From positions 1-48,689 of the IMG/VR virus record IMGVR_UViG_3300011113_000316: a stretch of 48,689 bases of DNA, one strand, 5' to 3'. Under the pieces are notes generated by a model that had not been told where the DNA came from, made no database searches, and was given only the letters and a program-made list of their open reading frames with translations. Below are positions 33,392 through 41,613 of this stretch, piece by piece. The position numbers and the translations under genes were made by a program. This DNA comes from a virus. Each line of letters opens with the position of its first letter. Positions within the stretch are counted from its first letter, which is position 1.

Positions 33392-33952
33392 GTGAAGCAT
33401 GATATTCATTCTATAATTGAAAAAGGTATAGATCAGTCTTTGATTTGTATAAAAAAGATTGATACACAAAATGATAATTTTATAGATGAAATAAAATTTA
33501 TAAATTTAATTAGAAATGAATATGCTGAAGATTATCTTCATAGTAGTAAAAAATATTCTGTAAATGAAACTTTTAAATGGTTTTTTAAAAACTTTCCAGA
33601 ATACTACATAATTTATTATTCACAAATTCCCGTTGGATATTTTAGAACATCAAATTATTCAACAGAAAACAATAACATTTATATTGGGGCAGATATACAT
33701 CCAGATTACTGTGGATTAAAATTAAGTTATAAATCATATATTAAATTTATTGATCAATTGTTTGAAGAAAAAAAATTACACAAAATATCACTGGAAGTTT
33801 TATCCTCAAATACAAGAGCTTTAAATTTATATAAAAAACTTGGTTTTGTAATCGAAGGAACACGAAGACAAGAAGTATTAAAAAAAGATGAATACGTTGA
33901 TTCTATAATAATGTCAGTTTTAAAATCGGAATGGAAAGAAAGGCAGATTTAA
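33392..33952 (+). CDS. GNAT-family N-acetyltransferase
   Basis: 186 aa from a GTG start preceded by AAGGGGTGG. GNAT features: IPVGYFR near 79-85, a degenerate acetyl-CoA loop HPDYCGLKLSYKSY at 103-116, and LEVLSSNTRALNLYKKLGF at 134-152, the conserved motif B. It resembles RimJ/RimL-type and sugar N-acetyltransferases. Directly after the aminotransferase it would acetylate the new amino group, as in the VioB or FdtC steps, although those are often left-handed beta-helix enzymes. The 3' end overlaps the next gene by 22 nt. Confidence 0.78.
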   Translation: MKHDIHSIIEKGIDQSLICIKKIDTQNDNFIDEIKFINLIRNEYAEDYLHSSKKYSVNETFKWFFKNFPEYYIIYYSQIPVGYFRTSNYSTENNNIYIGADIHPDYCGLKLSYKSYIKFIDQLFEEKKLHKISLEVLSSNTRALNLYKKLGFVIEGTRRQEVLKKDEYVDSIIMSVLKSEWKERQI

Positions 33953-34725
33953 CTGTGGAAGAAAAAAAATTTTTAATTTTATTGTTTTATTATAATCGTC
34001 CAGAGATGGTTAAGAATGCTCTTCAAACAATAATTGATTTAAAATATTCAAATTATGAAGTAGCATTTATTGATGATAGTAGTCAAGTGTGTGGTAAAGA
34101 AGTATGTAAACAATTTTTGCCGGAACACATCTTCAAAAAGTTTAAATTTTATAATACAAATCAAACAATAGAACAAAAAAGACAACAAAGCATTGGTAGA
34201 AAATATGGAGGTAGCATTTTTGGAAAATGCGCAAATGACGCGATAGTGGAATCCGATGCTGATTATGGGATAATGTTATGCGACGACGATGCAATAATAG
34301 ATGATTATCTATTTAATCTAAACAATTACTTTTTACATAATCCAGATGTAAATTATTGTTACAGCAAAGTCTTATTTTTTGATCCATCTAAAGAACATTA
34401 TAAAAATGGAAGAGATAATAGCAACTTCTTTGATGGTGGTGGCTACACGGCAATAAACACAAGAGTTGGAGCAATATATCCGGTTGCATCTGTAGATGCT
34501 TCTCAAGTATGTTGGAAACTTTCTTGCAATAAAGAAGGTGGTGTGTGGTTCCCTTATCCAAGAACAGTATCATTGGATATGGTTTTATTTGAACAACTGT
34601 ATTATAAATATGGTGCATGTCAGCCAACAAATTTTTTTGGTGAATATAAAGCCTTGTTTTGTGACTCTTTGGGAAGCAGATGGTCAAATTCAAGAGAAAA
34701 TGAATATGTTGTTTCTATAAAATAA
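33931..34725 (+). CDS. GT2-like glycosyltransferase (GT-A fold)
   Basis: 264 aa. LILLFYYNRPEMVKNALQTI at about 15-34 followed by YEVAFIDDSS, and IMLCDDDAIID near 114-124 as the DxD-type metal site. The C-terminal part (GVWFPYPRTVSLDMVLFEQL) is like other phage GT2 proteins. The listed ATG lies inside the acetyltransferase gene; an in-frame GTG at 33955 just after that gene's stop, with GAAAGG upstream, is an equally good start. Acceptor unknown. Confidence 0.7.
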   Translation: MERKADLTVEEKKFLILLFYYNRPEMVKNALQTIIDLKYSNYEVAFIDDSSQVCGKEVCKQFLPEHIFKKFKFYNTNQTIEQKRQQSIGRKYGGSIFGKCANDAIVESDADYGIMLCDDDAIIDDYLFNLNNYFLHNPDVNYCYSKVLFFDPSKEHYKNGRDNSNFFDGGGYTAINTRVGAIYPVASVDASQVCWKLSCNKEGGVWFPYPRTVSLDMVLFEQLYYKYGACQPTNFFGEYKALFCDSLGSRWSNSRENEYVVSIK

Positions 34726-34736
34726 ATGAGAGAAAT

Positions 34737-35327
34737 ATGAATATAATTGAATCTTTTTATAATTCTTTGTCCGCACACCCATCAGATATCAATGAACATT
34801 TGCCGACTTTGAAAAAGTACGCAGAAAAATGTGATCATGTAACTGAAATGGGAGTAAGGTATGTTGTTTCAACAATAGCATTGGTTTGTGGAAAACCAAA
34901 AACTTTAATTTCTATAGATTTATTTCATCCATCACACTATGGTGATATGGGAAGATTGAATCTTGTTCAAGAGTATTCAAAAAACAACAATATAGATTTT
35001 AAATTTGTGTTAGGTAATACTCTTGAAATAGATATTGAACCCACAGATCTTTTATTCATTGATACTCTGCACAAATACGGCCAATTAAAGAAAGAATTGG
35101 AAAGACATGCAAAAAATGTAAAGAAGTATATTGTCTTCCATGATACTACTACGTTTGAATATAAAGATGAAGGCGAATACTATGAAACAGACGGTCTCAG
35201 CAATGAAAAGGTAGGACTGTGGCCAGCCATTCAAGAATTTATTGAAGCAAATCCAGAATGGTCTATTTTAGAGCGTTTTACTAATAATAATGGGCTTACA
35301 ATACTTCACAAACAAGAAAACGTGTGA
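34737..35327 (+). CDS. Methyltransferase-like protein (Methyltransf_24 / CmcI type)
   Basis: 196 aa Rossmann-type fold: VTEMGVRYVVSTIALV (motif I, 'vvEiGv..G.St'), KTLISIDLFHP (acidic end of strand 2), NTLEIDIEPTDLLFIDTLHKYGQLKKEL with the IDTLHKYGQ segment ('fIDg.H.Y..~~~Dl'), and YIVFHDTTTF. These are the marks of macrocin/rhamnosyl O-methyltransferase-like enzymes. Sugar O-methylation fits its position at the end of the island. A GAGAG precedes the ATG by 5 nt. Confidence 0.68.
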   Translation: MNIIESFYNSLSAHPSDINEHLPTLKKYAEKCDHVTEMGVRYVVSTIALVCGKPKTLISIDLFHPSHYGDMGRLNLVQEYSKNNNIDFKFVLGNTLEIDIEPTDLLFIDTLHKYGQLKKELERHAKNVKKYIVFHDTTTFEYKDEGEYYETDGLSNEKVGLWPAIQEFIEANPEWSILERFTNNNGLTILHKQENV

Positions 35328-35333
35328 TATATT
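35305..35333 (+). promoter_or_regulatory. Possible sigma70-like promoter for the gp55 operon
   Basis: TTCACA, 17 nt, TATATT; the -10 ends 12 nt before the gp55 ATG. It is weaker than the island promoters and partly inside the methyltransferase gene, so read-through may also serve gp55. Confidence 0.35.
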
Positions 35334-35345
35334 GTAGTACATATT

Positions 35346-35909
35346 ATGAAAAAACCAAAGAAGAAAAAGAAAGCATCTGACAATGATTATGTAAGTAATC
35401 AAGAATTACTTGATGCTTTAATAGAATACAAGAAGAAAAAAGATGAAGCTGAAGATGCTGGCCGTAAAAAGCCAAAACTTCCAGACTTTATTGGCGAGTG
35501 CATTCTTAAGATTGCATCTCGCCTTTCTTATAGACCAAATTTTGCAAATTATCCATATAGAGAAGAAATGGTATCCGATGCAGTATTGAACTGCATAACA
35601 TATATTGATAACTTTGATCCGAGCAAATCCAGCAGCCCTTTCGGTTACCTAACCCAAATCTGCTGGTTTTCTTTTGTTCGTATAATCAATAAGGAAAAGC
35701 GTGAAAAGTATACGCAATATAAATTTGCGGAACAACAAAATGATAAAGATTTTCATGCATGGTTTAATGAAACATATGCAGGAATTGATATTGGTCGCAG
35801 AGACTTTTTCGGTTTGACTGATCTGGATATGGAACGATTTGATATTATGCTTACTCCTAAAAAGTCCAAGAGGAAGCGTAAATCCAAAAAAGATACTTTA
35901 GATATATGA
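35346..35909 (+). CDS. gp55: Late sigma factor gp55
   Basis: 187 aa (T4 gp55: 185). A Lys-rich N-terminus is followed by the conserved region FIGECILKIASRLSYRPNFANYPYREEM, then AVLNCITYIDNFDPSKSSSPFGYLTQICW and FSFVRIINKEKREKY. This corresponds to the sigma region 2-like core that reads the late -10 TATAAATA. The C-terminal tail (MERFDIMLTPKKSK) is where gp55 binds the gp45 clamp. It overlaps gp47 by ATGA and should control all the late boxes noted here. Confidence 0.93.
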   Translation: MKKPKKKKKASDNDYVSNQELLDALIEYKKKKDEAEDAGRKKPKLPDFIGECILKIASRLSYRPNFANYPYREEMVSDAVLNCITYIDNFDPSKSSSPFGYLTQICWFSFVRIINKEKREKYTQYKFAEQQNDKDFHAWFNETYAGIDIGRRDFFGLTDLDMERFDIMLTPKKSKRKRKSKKDTLDI

Positions 35910-36952
35910 AAGCAATAATTCTTAACGACACACATTTCGGCTACAAAGCCGACTCAGTTATTGTTCTAGAATATTTTTTACAGTTCTTTGAACAACAACT
36001 ATTCCCATATATCAAAGAAAACAACATCAAAACAATCTTCCATCTGGGAGATGTTTTTGATAGACGTAAATACATAAACTTCAAGACTCTTTATGAAGTT
36101 CGTAAAAGATTCTTTGAACCTCTTCAGGAAATGGGTGTTAAGGTTATTGCTATATGTGGCAACCACGATACCTATTTCAGAAACAACAACAATGTTAACT
36201 CTCTTGAAGAGATTGCATCTAAATACTCAAACTGGGAGATCTATTCTGAACCCACAGAGATCCAATTATCAACAGGTTGTGTTGCCCTTCTTCCCTGGAT
36301 TAATCCTGAGAATGAAGATCAAGCAGCGAAGTTCCTATCGGAGACTTCGTGTTCGATTCTGCTCGGCCATCTTGAATTATTTGGATTCCAAAGCATTCGT
36401 GGGATATTTATAGACCAAGGACATGACCCCAAACACTTTGATAAGTTTGAATTTGTTCTTTCTGGTCATTATCATATTAAGTCTAGCCGTGACAACATAC
36501 ATTATCTCGGCACGCAATACGAAATGGCTTTCTCAGATGTTGAGGAATCAAAAGGGTTCCATACATTCGATTTTGCGTCGAGAACGCTTGAATTTATTAA
36601 AAATCCAAAGAAACTTTTCTATACGTTTGACTATTACGAAGATAAACCGGAAGTCTTAGATTATAGTAAGTTTAAGGATTGTTATGTTAAGATCTTTATC
36701 AAGAATAGAACTAAGGCAGCTCCGTTTGAAAAATATATGGACAAGTTTTATGAGGCAGGAGTTGCGGAGTTGGCTGTAACCGAAGAAGTTTCCACAAATC
36801 CTGAAGTTGTTGCTGTAGACATACATAAGGATACCTTGGAGCTTCTACATGAAGAGATTTGTCTGATTGAAGACAATTCAGTTAGCAAGAATACACTTGC
36901 CAACATCATAAACGCAGCGTATAATTCAGCATTATCAAAGGATGAAGAGTGA
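35906..36952 (+). CDS. gp47: Recombination endonuclease subunit gp47 (Mre11-like)
   Basis: 348 aa (T4: 339). Metallophosphoesterase motifs: Asp8 and His10 in ILNDTHFGY, Asp49 in HLGDVFDRR, GNHD at 85-88, GHLELFG, and GHYH. With gp46 it forms the Mre11-Rad50-type nuclease that resects DNA ends for recombination-dependent replication and degrades host DNA. It is coupled by overlaps to gp55 and gp46. Confidence 0.95.
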   Translation: MKAIILNDTHFGYKADSVIVLEYFLQFFEQQLFPYIKENNIKTIFHLGDVFDRRKYINFKTLYEVRKRFFEPLQEMGVKVIAICGNHDTYFRNNNNVNSLEEIASKYSNWEIYSEPTEIQLSTGCVALLPWINPENEDQAAKFLSETSCSILLGHLELFGFQSIRGIFIDQGHDPKHFDKFEFVLSGHYHIKSSRDNIHYLGTQYEMAFSDVEESKGFHTFDFASRTLEFIKNPKKLFYTFDYYEDKPEVLDYSKFKDCYVKIFIKNRTKAAPFEKYMDKFYEAGVAELAVTEEVSTNPEVVAVDIHKDTLELLHEEICLIEDNSVSKNTLANIINAAYNSALSKDEE

Positions 36953-38670
36953 TTGAATTTTTAAAGGTCCGATTCAAAAATTTTGGATCGTTTGGAAACA
37001 ATTTTTCAGAGATCGATTTAAACACCAAGAAGACTACGCTGGTCACAGGAACAAATGGACATGGAAAGTCGTTTGCTTTGTTGGATTCGCTCTGCTTTGC
37101 TCTCTTTGGCAAGCCATTCAGACCAATCAATATCCCTCAGTTGGTCAACTCGGTTAATGGTAAACAATGCTTGGTTGAAATTGAATTCAACAAGGCAAAC
37201 TCCCACTACCTGATTCGCCGTGGCCTAAGCCCTAAAATTTTTGAAATTATCAAAGACGGGGAACTTATTGACCAGAATGCCAAGTCCAAGGACTACCAAG
37301 ATTACCTAGAAGAACACATTCTAGGATTCGATTATGCAGCTTTTAAACAGGTTGTAATCCTAGGTAAATCTAACTTCATCCCGTTCATGCAATTGACCCC
37401 TGCAGAGCGCCGTAAGATCATTGAGGGGCTTCTGGACCTTGATATCCTAGCAGACATGGGTGTTTATGTCAAAGGGCAACTGGCGTCTTTAAAGGTCTCT
37501 ATTGCCGAACACGATAGCCTACTAAAAATTGCCCATGAAAAGATTAAGTCCCAAAAGGAATTTATTGATCAGGTCAAGAACAACAACGCAGGCGACATCA
37601 AAATTTTAGATGATCGTATTCAAGAATATTATAAGCAAATTGATGAAGATTCTTTAAAATTAAAAGATGCCCTTTCAGAACATAAAGATCTGGGAGACAA
37701 GGTTAAAAAGATTGAAAAGAAGATTGATTCCTTGAAAGATGTGCCTATGATGATTGTAAAGGCAGAAGCGCTCAAGGAAACTCTTTTGGAAGAAATGAAA
37801 GCATTGGAAGAAAATGCAACTTGTAAATGCTGCTTACAAGTTCTTCCACCAGATCAAAAACAAAAGCATATCCAGGAAAAGCGAAGAAAAGCAGAAGAAT
37901 GTTTTGAGGCTTTGAAGATTGCTCGTAAAAAATCTACTGAGTTGGATGAACTAAAGAAAGAACATAAGATTCTTTCAGTCGAAGTTTCTACAAAAATTGA
38001 TGACATCAAAGGATTCAATTATAGAATTGGAAATGCAGAATCAAATATTAAACAACTGCAAAAAGATAAAAAGGACAAAGAAGCTGCTAACAATCTGACT
38101 GCACTTCTAAATAGTCTAAAGGAATCTGAGGAAAAGAAGAGTGATATTTCTAAAAAATTGGAAGCATTTATTCAACAACAGATTCACCACGATGTTGTAT
38201 ACGACATTCTCAAAGACGGTGGACTCAAGAGCAGGATTATCAAACACTACGTTCCCATCATCAATGGGCTCGTCAACAAATTCCTCGGGAAACTCAATTT
38301 GTATGTCGATTTCACAATCGATGAAGAGTTCAAAGAGACCATACGATCCAGATACAGAGATGCATTTTCATATTCCAGTTTCTCTGAGGGTGAGAAACAG
38401 CGTATCGATTTGGCCATATTGCTGACTTGGCGAGAAATTGCTAAGATGAAGAATAGCCTTAACTGCAATCTTTTGATTTTTGATGAGATATTGGATTCAT
38501 CCTTGGATGCAACTGGAACAGAATCGTTTCTTAAGATATTGAATAAAATGAAGAACAAATGCTCCATTTACATCATAAGCCATAAAGCAGATTCTTTAGT
38601 TGACAAGTTTGATCAAACTTTGCAGTTTGAGAAAAAGAACAATTTTTCCAAGATTAAAACTCAAGTATAA
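36949..38670 (+). CDS. gp46: Recombination endonuclease subunit gp46 (Rad50-like ATPase)
   Basis: 573 aa (T4: 560). Walker A GTNGHGKS at 34-41, a coiled-coil middle with zinc-hook CKCC at 292-295 followed by a second coil, ABC signature FSEGEKQRIDLA near 478-489 and Walker B LLIFDE near 508-513. It uses a GTG start in a GTGA overlap with gp47. It bridges and remodels DNA ends for the gp47 nuclease. Confidence 0.95.
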   Translation: MIEFLKVRFKNFGSFGNNFSEIDLNTKKTTLVTGTNGHGKSFALLDSLCFALFGKPFRPINIPQLVNSVNGKQCLVEIEFNKANSHYLIRRGLSPKIFEIIKDGELIDQNAKSKDYQDYLEEHILGFDYAAFKQVVILGKSNFIPFMQLTPAERRKIIEGLLDLDILADMGVYVKGQLASLKVSIAEHDSLLKIAHEKIKSQKEFIDQVKNNNAGDIKILDDRIQEYYKQIDEDSLKLKDALSEHKDLGDKVKKIEKKIDSLKDVPMMIVKAEALKETLLEEMKALEENATCKCCLQVLPPDQKQKHIQEKRRKAEECFEALKIARKKSTELDELKKEHKILSVEVSTKIDDIKGFNYRIGNAESNIKQLQKDKKDKEAANNLTALLNSLKESEEKKSDISKKLEAFIQQQIHHDVVYDILKDGGLKSRIIKHYVPIINGLVNKFLGKLNLYVDFTIDEEFKETIRSRYRDAFSYSSFSEGEKQRIDLAILLTWREIAKMKNSLNCNLLIFDEILDSSLDATGTESFLKILNKMKNKCSIYIISHKADSLVDKFDQTLQFEKKNNFSKIKTQV

Positions 38671-38673
38671 ATA
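38666..38673 (+). promoter_or_regulatory. Late promoter box TATAAATA within the replication block
   Basis: Perfect late consensus overlapping the gp46 stop codon and ending 7 nt before the next ATG. It marks the following small gene as late, unlike its replication-gene neighbours. Confidence 0.6.
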
Positions 38674-38680
38674 TTTGTAA

Positions 38681-38965
38681 ATGTTCAGAGGAAAATTTAA
38701 ATTTAAATCTGCTACTGGAATACCTTTTACCTATTCCAATGGAGATGTGGTATTATACGAAGGTAAAGTTTATAAAGCAAATAATACAACACAAAATAGT
38801 CCAATACAGTCAGCAAAGGACTGGGATTATCTTAGTTTAAGTGAGCCATATAGAGGAACATATCCTCCGGTGAATCCAAAAGAAAATCAAATTTGGATTT
38901 CTGATGACGGTATATCGTATATTTATTTTTATGATGGAAATTCATATCAATGGATTTCTACTTGA
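38681..38965 (+). CDS. Small virion-type protein with CBM5/12-like domain
   Basis: 94 aa. SNGDVVLYEGKVYKANNTTQ then KDWDYL is the pattern of chitin-binding CBM5/12 modules ('Y~~Gd~V~y~gk~y~a~~~t~~~~P~~~~~W~~l'), common at the ends of phage fibres. The C-terminal ENQIWISDDGISYIYFYDG repeats an aromatic strand motif. With its own late box, it is probably a virion decoration or fibre-associated protein inserted between gp46 and gp45. Carbohydrate binding is inferred. Confidence 0.6.
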   Translation: MFRGKFKFKSATGIPFTYSNGDVVLYEGKVYKANNTTQNSPIQSAKDWDYLSLSEPYRGTYPPVNPKENQIWISDDGISYIYFYDGNSYQWIST

Positions 38966-38989
38966 TTTTACTTTTATTGGAGTTATAAT
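38962..38989 (+). promoter_or_regulatory. Sigma70-like promoter before the 50-aa basic ORF
   Basis: TTGATT, 16-nt spacer, TATAAT. The -10 ends 6 nt before the ATG, so +1 should fall at the start codon. Likely also feeds gp45-gp44-gp62-regA. Confidence 0.55.
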
Positions 38990-38995
38990 GTAACC

Positions 38996-39148
38996 ATGAA
39001 TGAAGATAGTTTTGAAAAGTTTACGAATCGTCGCAAGAATAAGCCTTCCGGGTTTAGCAAGAAGCAGCAAAAGCGCAACAAGCGCGGAAATCGACATGAA
39101 CAGAAGCAGCAATTGAACGACTCTATCTATCGTAAAGAAGTAGATTAA
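38996..39148 (+). CDS. Small basic protein (50 aa) between gp46 and gp45
   Basis: A 50-aa frame with 15 Lys/Arg and many Gln residues (NKPSGFSKKQQKRNKRGNRH), probably nucleic-acid- or RNA-polymerase-binding. T4 has small genes at this place, including rpbA (RNA polymerase-binding), but the sequence is too short and biased for me to claim homology. Support for being real: a good sigma70-like promoter directly upstream, and the frame fills the gap before gp45. Confidence 0.5.
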   Translation: MNEDSFEKFTNRRKNKPSGFSKKQQKRNKRGNRHEQKQQLNDSIYRKEVD

Positions 39149-39165
39149 TTTATAGAAAGATTTAT

Positions 39166-39837
39166 ATGACAACTGTGACTAAAATGCGTCTATCCAAAGA
39201 CACTTATAACATTCTAAAGAATTTTGCAGCAATTAACTCAAATATTCTTATTCAGCCCGGTAATGTCCTAAAGACTGTATCGGCTGGAAAGAACATCTAT
39301 GTTGAGGCAAAAGTGGCCGAAGATTTTGATATTCAAGTTCCAATCTGGGATCTAAACAAGTTCCTAGGTGTTGTGAGCATGTTTAACAATCCAGATCTAG
39401 AGTTTCATGAAAGCCATGTAGTTATCACTAACGGCCGCTCAAGCGTTACCTATTACTACTCTGAGCCTAGTCTTCTAACAGTTCCAACAAGACAACTCAA
39501 GATGCCCAACACCAAGGTCAGTTTTGATCTTGATGAGAAGGATCTTAACGAGATTCTTAAAGCTGCTAGCATTCTTCAGGTTAATGATCTGAAGATGGTT
39601 GGTGCCAATGGACAGTTTAAGATTATGGTTGATGATGCCAGCCAGAGCACGGCTAATAGTTTTGAAATCATTCTTGATGAAAACTATAGTGGAAGTGACT
39701 TTGAAGGAACAATCAATGTTTCAGAGATCAAGTTCATTCCCGGCTCATATACTGTAGAACTTACCGATACCATTATCTCCAAGTTCAAGCATAAGACTCT
39801 GGATCTATCATACTACATCGCTATCAAGCGAGGCTAA
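39166..39837 (+). CDS. gp45: DNA sliding clamp gp45
   Basis: 223 aa (T4: 228). Recognisable segments: MRLSKDTYNILKNFAAINSNILIQPGN at the N-terminus, DFDIQVPIWDLNKFLGVVSMF, RSSVTYYYSEPSLLTVP, and the C-terminal YTVELTD...LSYYIAIKRG. The trimeric clamp tethers the polymerase and also activates late promoters through gp55 and gp33. Codon use is richer in G+C than in the sugar island. Confidence 0.95.
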   Translation: MTTVTKMRLSKDTYNILKNFAAINSNILIQPGNVLKTVSAGKNIYVEAKVAEDFDIQVPIWDLNKFLGVVSMFNNPDLEFHESHVVITNGRSSVTYYYSEPSLLTVPTRQLKMPNTKVSFDLDEKDLNEILKAASILQVNDLKMVGANGQFKIMVDDASQSTANSFEIILDENYSGSDFEGTINVSEIKFIPGSYTVELTDTIISKFKHKTLDLSYYIAIKRG

Positions 39838-39838
39838 A

Positions 39839-40783
39839 TTGACCGACATTAATAATCTGCTCTGGGTCGAAAAGTATCGTCCCAAGACGCTATCCGATTG
39901 CATCCTTCCCATTGACCTTACCACAGTTTTTAAGGGTATGGTCAAGGAAGGTACAATTCCCAACATGATGTTCTATGGCACCGCTGGTACTGGCAAAACC
40001 ACGGTAGCCAGAGCATTGTCCAAGGACATTGGTGCAGATAGCATCCTAATCAACTGCTCCGAAGAGAACGGTATTGATGTTCTTCGTACAAAGATTCGTA
40101 ACTATGCATCTACAGTATCTTTGAGTGGTGGATTGAAGGTAGTTATTCTAGATGAGTTTGATTATGCAAATACAAACTCAACACAACCAGCTCTTCGTGG
40201 CTTCATTGAGGAGTTTGCAGCCAACTGCAGATTCATCATTACATGCAACTACAAGAGTCGTGTAATTGACCCACTACATTCTCGTTGCACTGGCATAGAT
40301 TTTACTATTCCAAACTCCGAGAAGGCACAGGCTGCTGCAAGTATCCTCAAGCGTATTGAGTTTATCCTTAAGCAGGAAAACATTCCTTATGAGGTTCCAG
40401 TTCTTGCCAATCTTATCAAGAAGCATTTTCCTGACATTCGTCGTATCATTAACGAGTTGCAGCGTTATTCTTCTTCTGGCAAGATTGATGTTGGAATCTT
40501 GGCACAGGGAAGCAGTGAGTCCTATAAAGAACTTCTAGGATATATGAAGGGTAAGGATTTTGCAGCCTGCCGTAAGTGGGTAGTACAGAATCTAGATCTT
40601 AATACAGCAGAGTTTTATAAGCGACTTTACACCGAACTATATACTGCTCTGAAACAAAGTTCTATTCCGCAGGCAATCCTGATCATTGCGGAGTATCAAT
40701 ACAAGTCAGCGTTTGCGGCTGATCAGGAAATCAATACAATGGCTCTTATTGTCCAACTAATGATGGATTGTGAGTTCAACTGA
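39839..40783 (+). CDS. gp44: Clamp loader large subunit gp44
   Basis: 314 aa (T4: 319), from a TTG start one base after the gp45 stop, with GAGG nearby. AAA+ features: LLWVEKYRPKTLSDC at 7-21, Walker A GTAGTGKT at 47-54, Walker B VVILDEFD at 101-108 and the SRC arginine-finger motif at 148-150. Four gp44 and one gp62 load the gp45 clamp. The weak TTG start may limit its level relative to gp45. Confidence 0.95.
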   Translation: MTDINNLLWVEKYRPKTLSDCILPIDLTTVFKGMVKEGTIPNMMFYGTAGTGKTTVARALSKDIGADSILINCSEENGIDVLRTKIRNYASTVSLSGGLKVVILDEFDYANTNSTQPALRGFIEEFAANCRFIITCNYKSRVIDPLHSRCTGIDFTIPNSEKAQAAASILKRIEFILKQENIPYEVPVLANLIKKHFPDIRRIINELQRYSSSGKIDVGILAQGSSESYKELLGYMKGKDFAACRKWVVQNLDLNTAEFYKRLYTELYTALKQSSIPQAILIIAEYQYKSAFAADQEINTMALIVQLMMDCEFN

Positions 40784-41166
40784 TGAAACTGGGAGATTTT
40801 TTAGCCAGTATCAATTACGACAAGAAACCCCTGCTGGATAAGGACGAATCCGCTACTCGCCTTTATCCACCATTTGTCGTCAATAGATGTCTATCATATT
40901 TTGTGGATACAATCTTTCATTCGAACGAAATGAATTGTGTCCCGTGGTTGGACAATAAGAGCCAGTTTGATTTTCATCGCCTTTCTATTCGTAAAAAAAG
41001 GCGTTTTTCTAACTGGGTTAAAAAAGAGGTAGAAGACGATATTGATCTGATAAAACAGGCTTATGGATACTCAGACCGCAAGGCTAGAGAAGTCCTAAAT
41101 ATACTGGGACCGCAAGATTTGGACCAAATAAGAAGGTCGCTATATAAAGGCGGGACCGATAAGTAA
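40783..41166 (+). CDS. gp62: Clamp loader small subunit gp62
   Basis: 127 aa, shorter than T4 gp62 (187). The conserved N-terminal part LGDFLASINYDKKPLL, the LYPPFVVNRCLSYFVDTIFHSNEMN block and a basic RKKRRFSNWVKK helix are diagnostic. It overlaps gp44 (TGATG), so translation is coupled as in T4, where it sets the 4:1 subunit ratio. Confidence 0.9.
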   Translation: MKLGDFLASINYDKKPLLDKDESATRLYPPFVVNRCLSYFVDTIFHSNEMNCVPWLDNKSQFDFHRLSIRKKRRFSNWVKKEVEDDIDLIKQAYGYSDRKAREVLNILGPQDLDQIRRSLYKGGTDK

Positions 41167-41172
41167 ATAAGG

Positions 41173-41185
41173 ATTTGTTATGTCT
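41173..41185 (+). promoter_or_regulatory. RegA-type translational operator over the regA start
   Basis: The initiation region contains TTGTTATGT, identical over nine bases to the core of the RNA selected by T4 RegA (UUGUUAUGU), placed across the ATG. It implies autoregulation of regA as in T4. Confidence 0.55.
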
Positions 41186-41605
41186 GATGCTTCTAAGCGT
41201 GTTTTTAATGATGTTGGAGTACATATAAAATTATTTGACGACGAAGATTTTATGGTCGTCAGAGAGACCCTAACAAGAATGGGTGTCTCGCCAAAAGGCA
41301 AAAATATATTGTACCAGTCCTGCCACCTTGTTCACAAAGATGGCGTTTATGTCGTTGCACACTTTAAAGAACTATTTGCGTTGGATGGTCTTCCATCAAA
41401 TGTTTCGACAGAGGACATTCAACGTAGAAATTCTATTGTAAAATTATTGGAAGACTGGGATTTGCTTGAGGTCATTGATAAAGAAAAAATCAAGGACCAA
41501 ATGCCACTCACAGGAATGAAGATAATTAAGTATGGAGAAAAGGATAATTGGGAATTGATTCCCAAGTTTAATCCGGGAACTTTGCGTAAATTTTTTAATT
41601 CATAA
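41180..41605 (+). CDS. regA: RegA translational repressor
   Basis: 141 aa (T4 RegA: 122). VGVHIKLFDDEDFMVVRETLTRMGVS, then NILYQSCHLVHKDGVYVVAHFKELFALDG, is the characteristic RegA core; the VV.HFKELF..DG stretch is nearly invariant. RegA binds ribosome-initiation regions of early mRNAs. It follows gp62 in T4 order, with an AAGGAT Shine-Dalgarno and a RegA-like site on its own start. Confidence 0.92.
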   Translation: MSDASKRVFNDVGVHIKLFDDEDFMVVRETLTRMGVSPKGKNILYQSCHLVHKDGVYVVAHFKELFALDGLPSNVSTEDIQRRNSIVKLLEDWDLLEVIDKEKIKDQMPLTGMKIIKYGEKDNWELIPKFNPGTLRKFFNS

Positions 41606-41613
41606 GGATGACT

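Noticed and set aside
23716-35327. Bacterial contamination or chimeric assembly for the sugar island
   Set aside because: It is flanked by uvsY and gp55, has the same A/T-rich, overlapping gene style as the phage and no assembly-type break; phage LPS-type islands are known.
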